Shown in pieces: positions 1-10,167 of a stretch of 64,000 bases of DNA. The position numbers were made by a program, and so were the translations under genes. The stretch lies in contig CM056741.1 of assembly GCA_029851415.1 (NCBI GenBank), positions 82,601,282 through 82,665,281 of the forward strand, given 5' to 3'. The first letter of the stretch is position 1, and each line of letters begins with the position of its first letter. The notes under the pieces are model-generated. The model was not told where the DNA came from and did not search any database. It was given only the letters and a program-made list of their open reading frames with translations. The DNA is from Eretmocerus hayati (taxonomy: Eukaryota; Arthropoda; Insecta; Hymenoptera; Aphelinidae).

Positions 1-1392
1 CTGGCGCCAGAGTTTATGATCAACTCATGATAAAACTGATGATAAACTTCGCGGCACTTGCCGCGGATGTTCTTCCAGGATCTATAGGGTCGAGGCCCAC
101 CTCGCGCACTAGACGATTGGCCCCAACAAACGCGCACTGGCACAAAAAAATTTGCCAGGCCTGTGGTACTATCAGGCCATCGCGGAAAAAATCATCAGTT
201 TACCCCATAATGCAGACTTACGCAGATTAACATGACACCATATTGCACGCCGTCAGTAGACATGCCGGCGGCAGACGACGGGTTATAACAATACAAAAGT
301 CGGAACTATCTCCAGAAGCGCCACCTACTGGATGGACATCCGCTTCAATTTACCTCGCGCGATTTCGTGTCTGCAGCTGTTCGTTTACAAATGCGCAGTT
401 TTGGTACCGAAATCGTAGGTTTCAAATAACTTTTTGATGTTAGCGTCGATTATGTGCGGGGATGATTCATTCGATGCGTAGAATCGGTGAGAATGGTGCT
501 CTGGTCCAATTGTTATGATTCAACTAGCGGAAACCTGAATATTTGGATAGAATAGCCATCTAACCTCTTTGAGCATTTGCCTTTCCACAAGATTTTTGAC
601 TCGGGGCGATGTATTAGCGTACGGATTGGACCGGAGCACCATTCTCACGGATATTTTCTACCTCCTGCGAAAATTTCAGATCGATTGGGTGAAAATTGAG
701 AGCGTATAGTTGAAACCTACGAAAAAGTTGGTATCCTAGCAGAAGTCTTCGGGCCGATCTCCGACATCCTCTTAAAAATTATGAATGTGAATAGCATACC
801 AGTAGGGTACCTGAATAGGTCTTATTAAACTGTTCCATGGAACAACTTTAAATCCACCAATCTGAGTACCGATAAGCGAAGGTAACTCCAACGCATGGGT
901 ATCCAGGCTACTCTCTCAAGGATAAAATTCTTGACAAGCCTGTGGTCATTCTAAGATATTGAATTTAGTATTGAAAAGGACCATAGCGTATCATCACCTG
1001 AAAAATCATAAGAGTGGGTAAAACCAAACCAGACATAGTCACTTATATTCAATCGAAGATACTGCTTACTTGTACTCAGAAGATCTTAAACTACCCCTCT
1101 ATGAAGGGGAGAATAACAGCAACATCCAAATGGCCTGGAAATAATAGTTTCCACAAGTGAACAGAGCATATAAAAGATTCAACAAGGCAAGATTCATCAA
1201 TACTTATCTGAATATATGATGAAATGGATTACATTCAAACCGGTCATCTATTTGATGAAGGAAGAATTTAAATAATATATATTAGCCTCCTCAATGAAAT
1301 CACAACACCAAACGGGTGTTGAAACTTGGGAGTGGAAACTCACAGCAGCAGAAGTAAACAGAAGCAGACAGCGGTGCGCAATGTAGTGTATC
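1..1392. other. Left edge, no recognisable gene
   Basis: I see no gene here. Short open frames (27-230, 243-437) match nothing I recognise and have no supporting structure. The only structure is the small hairpin element at 487-648. The sequence just left of the LTR at 1393 is unrelated to the LTR. Confidence 0.5.
487..648. repeat. Small hairpin (MITE-like) element
   Basis: The stretch at 487-511 is repeated in inverted orientation at 625-648; both arms read GTGAGAATGGTGCTC followed by a nearly identical GGTCCAAT. The element is about 160 bp with no coding capacity. Size and terminal inverted repeats resemble a MITE, but I see no clear target-site duplication and cannot name a superfamily. 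Confidence 0.55.
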
Positions 1393-2706
1393 TGTGATGA
1401 CCCGTGCTAGTTGGTAATGGTGAGCCTTGTATATGTGAAAGCGCGGCAATGTTAGGCCACGTCCACAGACTACGACTTGACTGGATTTACAAGAGGATTG
1501 CAAGGCTCACAGCTCGTGGGTAAAATTTGATTTAAACACTTGAGAGTGTATGGAGGTTGGGTGGAGAAGAGCATACTCGCAAATCGGCACAAATTTCGAT
1601 TTATTAACTGGTTTTCGTCAATAGAATTAGATGATACTTCGATGATTGATCAATGTTCCGCTGTCTTCGCACACTGCATGCACGTAGGTAGATTCAGGAA
1701 TTCAGCGTCGCCGGAGATGATGTAGTACATGAGCCGGTAGAAATTCCAATGTTGGTGTTCACAAGGTTGTTTGTTCGATGACTTCGTTCCAGATGGGAGT
1801 CCTCCAGGAGTCGGTCTGGTAGTTATTGGTGCCACTTCAGCTGGATGAACAGGCGTAGCGTGGGAGTCCAGTGTGAAGATTGAACTAAGCGTATGTCAGG
1901 AGCAACTCTATGCAGAGACTGGCCGAGAGAGACTCTAAGACACAAGTGAGAGAGAGACACTCCGGGGCTCTCCTTATATAGGACCGAGTGGCTGGGGAAT
2001 CCGATGCTCCCCACTCCTGATCCGGAAATACTTCGCATTCCTGGGCGGCGGCACATCTTACGAGGTACTCGACATTCCACAGCTGCGATCTGAACATCAA
2101 ACGGGTGGGCCGCCCATCCAAAAGCTGGGCGGTCTCCTTGCTTCCGCATTTCAATGTCAAATGGATGAGTCGTCCGTACAGCTGCATCCGCATTCCAATC
2201 TTAAGTAGCCGAGCCACCCCATACAGCTGCATCCGCATTCCAATCTCAAGTGACCGAGCCACCCTATACAGCTGCATCCGCATTCCAATCTCAAGTGGCC
2301 AAGCCACTCCATACAGCTGCATCCGCATTCCAATATCGAACGACTGGGCCACCCATGGGTCTTATCCGCATTCCATTAGCTTCCGCATTCCAGTCTCACG
2401 GGAGCTGGGCCACCCCCTTTGCTCACATCCGCATTCCAATGCCTGGGTGGTCTAGGGACTCGCGTCCGCGTCCCAGGCCACAAACCCTGAAACAGAAATT
2501 TGTCCTGCGACGCTCGCGACTTCTGTGTCAAAATCGCTCGCCCCGCATTTGCATCATCATTTATTCCTAACAATTTCCTATCTTTCAACTCATAACTTGT
2601 TCTTTTAGTGGAGTATATCTGGTTACGTACTTTGTGGACTGCCCCTATAGTCTCGGCGTGAGCGCTTTGCCGCGATTAGCGGTGGCTCTTCTAGAGCCAC
2701 ATCACA
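1393..2706 (-). mobile_element. 3' LTR of a Gypsy-type retrotransposon (minus strand)
   Basis: The block begins TGTGATG and ends CATCACA, a 7-bp terminal inverted repeat with TG...CA ends. It is about nine-tenths identical by eye to 24706-26058. On the minus strand a purine tract (2707-2716) directly precedes it, which marks it as a 3' LTR. It contains a TATA-like TATATAAG/TATATAGG region (about 1974-1982), a minus-strand AATAAA polyadenylation signal (1600-1605), and a roughly 45-bp tandem repeat in U3 (about 2170-2340). Open frames inside it (1885-2570) are by-products of that tandem repeat. Flanking TATC (1389-1392) resembles CATC (26059-26062) next to the other LTR but is not identical, so it remains unproven that both LTRs belong to one insertion. 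Confidence 0.85.
2170..2340. repeat. 45-bp tandem repeat in LTR U3
   Basis: The phrase AGCTGCATCCGCATTCCAAT recurs about every 45 bp (near 2181, 2225, 2271, 2316), each followed by a GAGCCACCC-like end. The same array is in the other LTR (about 25510-25680). Repeats of this kind in U3 often act as enhancers; that role is inferred. Confidence 0.8.
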
Positions 2707-2716
2707 GCTCCCCCCA
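2707..2716 (-). other. Polypurine tract next to 3' LTR
   Basis: On the minus strand TGGGGGGAGC lies immediately before the LTR start TGTGATG. This is the expected plus-strand primer site for reverse transcription. Just upstream on the minus strand is a short hairpin, ATGCAG...CTGCAT (about 2727-2749), which also occurs in the fragment at 5060-5134. Confidence 0.7.
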
Positions 2717-5059
2717 TCCACGAAATGCAGTCTCCATGAGGCTGCATTTCTAAAATTGTTGTATCTTAAAAGGTAGATTGAAAGATATGCAAGGATCCCC
2801 CATAAACGAAATCGCCAACTAAGGGACAACAATGGGATCAACCCCGGCCATCTTGCTAATGAAAAGATTCAAGGGTCTGGCAATCACTAAGAGGTTTGAG
2901 GCGTGATAAGATACACGCGCGTATAGAAATCATAGGTATCTCGAATCGATCGCTCATACTTGCTCACTCTTGGAAACTCTGATGCTATTTCCAAATTCTC
3001 AGTTTCATGTGCTCTCGGATAAAACCTGCGTCTCATACGAAAAACCCACTAATGAAAGCGCATTATTCTTGAGTTTGTGGTTATCCGACCCAAATGACCA
3101 ATTTCGACATTGAAAGCAAATTAGAAAAAGTCCTGAGATCAATTCGCGAAACTTCTCGTCACATACGGCGTAATTGCTCGGTGGAAAATTTCGTTTGGCC
3201 ATTATGAATTCGGGAGGCTAAAATAGCACTGGATCCGCGTGAAAGTTCCTTCTGCAGCATCGGTTTAATCTAGCCGCGTTTGCACGTCACCTTTTATACT
3301 GTTTACATGTATATAGATACAATCGCGACAAATTTGTGTCCAAAATTCGGAGATCAATCACCGAGTCTTCGCCCGTCCGACGCGATCCTTCCTGCTTCTT
3401 TTCGTATGGTCAGGATACATGTAATCCCATTCCTCCGTCCTTCTCGCGCTACCGAGTATCCTAAGCAGCAGCTTTTCAAAAGCACCGAACCGCTCACAAA
3501 ATGACAGAGTCGACATAGACCTCTCCTTGTAGATTTCTTCTATTCCCGCCATATCAGAAGAAGAAATTACTCGCGCCCAGATAAATTGACTTTTAATGGG
3601 GTAACTTGGTATGCACTGAACTGACAAGGTTAATTACATAGCCAATTTTTAGCATATGCCGCGAGCATAAAAAAGGAGAGAAAAAGTCTCATTTCTAGTG
3701 AAAAATGAGACTTTCCTTGTGAAAATCCCATAACAAAATTGAGACGTGTAGCTTGGGGACTCAATGACGAGTTCCGGACACAAAACCTGTGAAAGGTGGT
3801 TGGCTTAACATTTTATACGCTGATCTCCAAATACATGGAGCTCACGTTCTGACCCTTGATGAAAGTGAACGAATCGATCTTAGAGCTCGCTCGTTGATAT
3901 AAAAGATCACAACAAAATATCCGTGAAATTCTTCAAAGGTTAATTTTGCCATCATTCGTCAATCGCGGTTCATTCCCACGTGTATTTTCCATTCACTATC
4001 GGTGTACTCAGGAAAAAAAATTGACAAAAATAGGGGTTTCTAAAAATTTAATTCTTGAATTTGATTCTTTTCTTCAACTTGATATTCTTTGATATCTTCG
4101 AAGCTCTATTCTAGTTTTCCCGAAACAGTTAATGGACTAGCTACGTCACGCTGAAAGGTTATTTCTGACACCCCCCTTTTTCACTCATCACACAAGGTCA
4201 TATTTAAGATTCTCGTATCACACATTCCGTCACATTTTCAATTGGTACTTGGTACCCACCCGATGCTTTCTGATGAAGTGCAAATATGTCACAACTTCAG
4301 TTTCTGAAAGTGGGATTCTTAAGAGAAGTGATGTACAACTTTTCAAGTTTGACGATATTCCCACCCGAGTAAAGCGCGACCATCTCATTTGCTAGAAGTG
4401 ACACTTTCAAACGACCCTCGAGTTTTTGGCTTCATCTAGCAAACAAAAATATGATCTCGAACAGAAAAAAACAATCAGAAGCTGCCCGCAAAAGTTCAAG
4501 AGACTTTCAGAGTCTCAGCTCGTTGATGAAGTTATATAGTGAGAGGGCATAATCACTCTGCATGAGTCTATGAAGTAAAACTGGAACAGGTTCATCATTT
4601 CTTCTATGATCAGAAAATCTTCGAAGATTCTTTCATTAAACTTGCTGGACCTCTGTTCAAACTCGGTACTGCGAAGGCGACTGTATCGGAGTGTAAGGAC
4701 GTGAAATATCAGAATTCCTATATGGAATTTACATACTTAAGAGAACTTTGGAAATTAGGTATTTATTGAATCCTGATAAAAGTATAAGGATGTCCCGATT
4801 GGAAACTATGTTAACCGCGCGAATTTCAAAGAACTTCTGGATACTTGTCAGAATCATTCTTATACAATTGTAAATTCACCAGAAATCTTTCATTTATAGA
4901 CAGCCTGGTTGCGCATGATTTTCAATAGATGATTTGCTTCCAAACAACAACACCCTTATATCTAATAACGACGTTGAGCATCCCATCGTGAGTGCGAAAT
5001 TCGGGGGAAACCATGAAAATATTGTGCGTTAGTCGTTTTCACGTGTTTTGTTGATTCAC
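2717..5059. other. No gene seen
   Basis: No open frame here has recognisable protein similarity. A small perfect-looking hairpin occurs at about 3680-3712 (AAGTCTCATTT...AAATGAGACTT). If the Gypsy element at 17.6-26.1 kb and the LTR at 1393-2706 belong together, part of this stretch may be its 3' untranslated region, but this cannot be shown from sequence alone. Confidence 0.4.
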
Positions 5060-5134
5060 GGTGGCTCCTCCAGAGCCACATCACAGCTTCCCCCAAACAC
5101 AAAATGCAGTCTCCATGAGGCTGCATTCCTAAAG
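5060..5134 (-). mobile_element. Second 3'-end fragment of the same LTR family
   Basis: About 75 bp closely match 2690-2756: the first 30 bases of the LTR (GGTGGCTC...GAGCCACATCACA on the plus strand), the polypurine tract, and the upstream ATGCAG...CTGCAT hairpin. Beyond the first bases of the LTR the match stops abruptly, so this is a truncated or recombined 3' end of another family member. Confidence 0.7.
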
Positions 5135-5446
5135 CTACAACTGAAGGCCAAGGGACTGCTCCTCAGGTCACAAGGGTTCCTCTTTTAGGTCCAGATTGCC
5201 ACGAGATTCCAGGTCGTCATATCGGAACTTGCGTGTTATAGAAGAAATTTGCCAGTGAATGGCATTCAAAAGAACTATCATAACTCTTGAAACTCCACAT
5301 TTGCATGCAATGTAAGTTTTTAGAGAACCTCAAACCAAACGTATTGTACCATAAAATATACCGGATTAAAAGAATTGATTTCCAACTGAAATTTTGGTCT
5401 ATTTACTATGAAATTAGAACCGGTGTTAGCATCTCGATCGAAAATT

Positions 5447-6384
5447 GGGGTCTTGCATTTTTTTTGAACCCCTCAAAAAAAGGTTTGGCAAATTCGAGCA
5501 AATTAGAATGAGTATTGTGCAATTAGAGAAAAAATTCCCAAAAATTTTCTTCACCTTGCGCAAATTGTTTGAAAGTCGGACGACTTGAGAGTGACCATAG
5601 TGGGTGAGCGCCGTGTGACGTCACACCGATACAAATTGAAACCAGTCCCATGCTCACATGTATGAGATTGATGAAAAAGTCTTGGACTACAATTTTTTGA
5701 GAATAATTCACTAACTTATGTCGCAAGAGTGTGCAGTAGCGTCTTAATTCTGTCTAGGAGAGGTGAAAAAATCAGTCAAGAGCGTCAGTACATCAACAAT
5801 GGACTCAGAGGTTAGTGTCCCAATGCTACATAAATTATGTTCCTAAATTATGTGAAATTAAAGTCATGATCACTGCTTGATATCAATTTCAAATTGATAA
5901 TCAATTTTCAGTCTAATTTTTATCCTCTTTGATCTAGGAATCCCACACAAGTAATGAGGTTACCACCACAGATTCTGAGAAGCCCAAAAAACTACCATAT
6001 AAGACTTGCTTTGTTCTTGAGATTGAGGATTTACCTCTGTGCTTTTGCTCCTCTGACTTCTGGGGCGTTGAATCAGCTTTTACGAAACCTTCTTCTATTC
6101 TATAAGCCATGACGATATATTTATTCACTCAGAAATTTGGAGATAATAAGAGAAAAATCTGGCAAGCCATACGTTTACAATAGCAGTAGCCGACGACTGT
6201 ATCGGTGTGACGTCACACGGCGCTCACCCACTATGGTCACTCTCAAGTCGTCTGACTTTCAAACAATTTGCGCAAGGTGAAGAAAATTTTTGGGATTTTT
6301 TTTTCTAATTGCACAATACTTATATTAATTCGCTCGAATTTGCCAAACCTTTACTTGAGGGGGTCAAAAAAAATGCAAGACCCC
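5447..6384. mobile_element. Foldback/TIR element with CRE palindromes in both arms
   Basis: Arms of about 187 bp (5447-5633 and 6199-6384) are inverted copies of each other, starting GGGGTCTTGCATTTTTTTTGA. Each arm carries the perfect 14-bp palindrome GTGTGACGTCACAC (5613-5626 and 6205-6218), which contains TGACGTCA. The middle holds no recognisable gene. No clear target-site duplication is visible. The long inverted arms suggest a non-autonomous DNA transposon. Confidence 0.75.
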
Positions 6385-7055
6385 AGGGATCTTCGCCTTC
6401 ATGACTTGGATCTTGTACGAGGATGCACGACTTCCCTCCAAAAATACCGAAGACAGAAACCCTCCCATCGAAAATCATCATCCCAAAAATGGCGTATCAT
6501 TGCACACATGCAAGTAATCTCTTCAAAATCAAAATTGGTTAGTCTGAGATGAATGCTATAATATACTCGATGTTCAAGTTAAATGAACTGATAGTCCATG
6601 CTGCCTTGTTTTATGTTAGATAGGTTTGTTCAAGATTATTGACTCTGTTATTTCGGAGTCTTTATTGAACAAAATCACACACACACACACATTACGTTAT
6701 TACATAGGATCAAACCCGCCCGAGCAGGATAGGATATTTTGACCACTGTAAAAAAAAATCTACAGCTCAACCGGAAATATGATGTGTACCAATTCTAAAT
6801 GATGCGCAGTTTCAAAATCTCCTATCTCTTTGTATGCAAACCGAAATTATAATCGATAGTTTCAAACATTACACTAGGAACACTAGGCATATTAAATTTC
6901 AATCAGGGTAGCTTTAACTCAGTTTAAACGAGTGTAACCCGCGCACTAAATCAAAATTAATAATAGATTGAAATGGCTCAAAATTGAAACAATATTTACG
7001 TCAAATTCTATGTCATTGTTTAAAAATGACTCGAATCAAGGACAAATGCGTGTAC
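6385..7055. other. No gene seen; short CA repeat
   Basis: AT-rich sequence with a short (CA)n run at about 6676-6691. No coding signal was found. Confidence 0.4.
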
Positions 7056-8647
7056 TGAAAAGACCCCGCCATAAATCATAGAGAATTGGCTTTCGGTAAT
7101 TATTGATGAGAGTGAGCTCAAACGATAGCTCTCGGCGCACTGATCAAAAGTGGTCATGGGCGCAAAATCCCAGGAGGTCCTCATTTTGAGGTATCTTGTC
7201 TCAAAGATGCCCCTTGATGTAAGATAAGTGATCTTGGCACCGAAATTGTCAGCTACAGGAATTCCAGAAGAAGAACTCGATACTTCTGAAACTCCTACAT
7301 ACGAATTCGCGCTTAAAAAAACTCCTCCAGCCTGCAATTTTCCAAGATAATTGATAAACACGCTGAAACCAAGCACTCCAGTACGTCCCTTCCACTGCAC
7401 GTGGAGACATGTTCGTGGTATAGAAATACTTGTTTTGGAAAAGAAAAAATACCCGTGTCCTTGGAAATCTCTTGCTTTCCATTAGTTTCTCCACACTGAG
7501 AATTGTTTTCCACAAGCATGAAAGTCCAGATCACCAGCTGTCTTAAGTAAGTCACGCATGGACGTTGTGTGAGACAGCGAATGATCTGGACTTTCATGTT
7601 TATGGACAACAATTCCCAGGGTGGAAAAACAAATAGAAAGCAAGAGATTTTCGAGGATACGGGTAATTTAGTTTTTCAAGGCGAATATTTCTATACCACG
7701 AACATGTCTCCACGTGCAGTAGAAGAGGCGTACTGGGGTGCTTGGTTCCAGCGTGTTTATCAATAATCTTGGAAAATTGGAGGCTGGAGGAGTTTTTCTC
7801 AGCGCGGATTTGTATGGAGGAGTTTTTGGAGTATCGATCCCTCTTTTTGGAATTCCTGCAGCTGACAATTTCGGTGCCAGGATCACTTATCTCTTGATGT
7901 ATCAAAAATAGGGTTATGACTCGATTTTCATCAAACTTTGCCAGATTGTGGCTGCACATGCATTATTTTTCGGATGCGAGTTTGACAACCTCGTTCTTTT
8001 TTGATGATTGTGAGATCCAGTAAAGGTGGATAAATGTGATATGGAATAATAATTATGGGAAAATACAGATGCGCATTATAGTTGATCGGCGCACTGAGGC
8101 AGATTCTTCACCATGCAGCAACTTGAGTCTCTGTCGAGCACTCTGTCTTCTCGAAAGCTTTGCCTCATGATGGAATGTACTTCTCAATCACCATACGATT
8201 TGATCTGATACGATTCCCATTCGAATACAATGATATACATATACCTCACTCTATTTTTATGAAAATCACAGCTCATCTTTTCACTGCAAATGAGTTTTTA
8301 CTTGGTCCAAGTTATCAATAATGATAACGATAATGGGAATTATAATGATAGTGGATCATCTTTTGACAAAAATATGAGATTGTTAGCTTTGCACAAGCGA
8401 GTGCGAGTAAGATCCATATGCTTCATGTTTTGAATGTTTTGATAGATCAATGAAGATCGACTCAAAACCCTATCTTCCAAGGCATTATTGGGGCATCTTT
8501 GAGACAAGACATCTCAAAACGAGGACCTCCTGGGATTTTGCGTCCATGACCACTTTTGATCAGTGTGCCGAGATCCATCGTTTGAACTCACTCACATCAA
8601 TAATTACCGAAAGCCAATTTCCTATGATTTCTGGCGGGGCCCTTTTA
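7056..8647. mobile_element. Nested double foldback element
   Basis: An outer pair of inverted arms (about 7058-7210 and 8492-8647) encloses an inner pair (about 7208-7533 and 7582-7905) that meets at a 48-bp loop. The inner pair makes a nearly complete palindrome of about 700 bp. The two pairs are contiguous on the left side but separated by about 590 bp on the right, so the right side has an extra insertion or the left has a deletion. Open frames at 7020-7959 lie on the arms and are mirror images of each other. No clear target duplication was found. Confidence 0.7.
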
Positions 8648-8754
8648 ATCATTAAATTGAGAAAATCATTTAAATTGGAAACAATGTATGGATTAATTTT
8701 TAAATCATTGATCAACAATGGCCTAAATTAGGAACAACTTCATGAACTAAATTC

Positions 8755-9003
8755 TGAAATCGCTTTAATCAGCGAAAATGCATAGGCTAACTCTTGAATC
8801 ATTAATTTAAAATCATATAAATTAGACATGAATGCATGAACCTAATTCTAAATTATTAATTTAAAACCTTGGAATTCAGAAACATGAACTAATTTCCAAA
8901 TCATCGATTAACAATGGCTCAAATTAGGAACAAATGTAGAACCAAATTCTAAAATCGCTTTAATCAGCGAAAATGCATAGGCTAACTCTTGAAATCATTA
9001 ATA
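8755..9003 (+). repeat. Direct duplication, about 190-bp spacing
   Basis: A stretch of about 50 bp (AAATCGCTTTAATCAGCGAAAA..., near 8757-8807) recurs almost unchanged near 8948-9000. Phrases such as AAATTAGGAACAA and CAATGGC also recur across 8700-8960, so this is a short tandem or segmental duplication in AT-rich DNA. Confidence 0.6.
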
Positions 9004-9111
9004 GTTTCGAAAGGCTTGAATTAGAATATGCGTGGTCCAATCTCCCAGATCATAGATTTAAATATCTCAGATGTTGAATAATACGTCGACAAAACCTTGA
9101 AATCATCTCAC

Positions 9112-10167
9112 TCATGGTTGAGTCGCGGGTCTGCTCTTTGGACAGATATTAAAGATCCAGAATAAAAATTGATGAGTAGAAAACTTGCAAAACTGATGGA
9201 AACTGTTGAGTGCGAAGCCAGCACCTGCAGGCAGATTCGGCACCCGTCGATGTCTTCGTAGAAGAAGGCTATTCGTCCACACGCACAGTAGATATGGCGT
9301 AAGACCTGCACGACTCCCAGTACGTGCTCGAGGAAAGGCTCCCATCCCATTGCAGGCATGTGGTTCGTCAATCACACAAGCATGGCACCTCCAAATGGCA
9401 CGATCGGGCGATAGAGCCACGAGTCCATGTGCATGGCTAATCTGGATCAGGCCGGCTTGAGATTGCATCCGGAATAATCCACGGTGAAGTGCCTCCACCA
9501 CAGCCCTTGCTCCTAGTCCTCTTGGTACAGCGGGTGCTTGAAAAGGTGCCACCGCCTCGTACAGCCCTGGTGCTGGAGCCCTTTCGATCTCGATTAGCTC
9601 GATGGGCAGAGGGTTTCCAAATTCTCCAAGGTAAACCTCGATGAGGAATGGAGGTCCTCTCTCATAGAGATGTTCATTCTCTATGAGAACTGGTTCTTCT
9701 TGGTTTTGGCGTCCTTTATTTTGCATAATCTCTATCATTTCCATGTCCAGATTGACCATTGGTCTTTCGAGAAGCTGGGGGCCAAGTTCTTGCAACCGCT
9801 GATCCAAGGGAAGTCTTCCGGGACCTTTTTCCCCGCTTGCGTACCCCTCATCTTCTTCCCGGATACCAGGTTGCAATACCAGATGCCTTAGCTCCTTCGA
9901 AGCATCTCTGATTTGGAGGCCTGCAGGCGCTGGAGGTGCTCGATTTCCCGGATTTCAGTTTCTTGGGGGTTCGGGGGCCACACGAGGTCGTTGTAGGCCT
10001 TCGAACACGATCTGAACTTCGTCATCGTGTTCGTCTTGGCCATATTCGTTGTTGAGAACCTGGGCCTCGACGTTAGGTCCTTGAAGCGGCAGGGCAGCTA
10101 CACGGTGAACTTGCACCACCTCTGGGTCATCGATGCTGTCATCACAGCCTTCTCTGGCGTGATCCAT
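9112..10167 (-). pseudogene. Broken cysteine-rich protein frame, unknown family
   Basis: One minus-strand frame runs from ATG at 10167 to about 9300, broken by a single TGA at 9955-9957. It then changes frame near 9350. The N-terminal 230 residues are acidic and rich in Glu, Leu and Pro, with low-complexity stretches. The C-terminal part has clustered cysteines: CHAC, a further Cys seven residues on, and in the shifted frame CAC and CRIC, like a zinc-binding module. The ATG follows TTGTTATAG, a possible splice acceptor, and CTGCAGGTGCTGG near 9222 could be a donor, so this may be one exon of a host or transposon gene. Base composition is richer in G+C than its neighbours. I do not recognise the family. 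It shares orientation with the Gypsy element to its right, so a third ORF of that element is also possible. Confidence 0.45.

Noticed and set aside
1885..2570. Overlapping frames of 106-155 codons on both strands
   Set aside because: They arise from the 45-bp tandem repeat in the LTR; the same frames appear in the second LTR (25198-26072).
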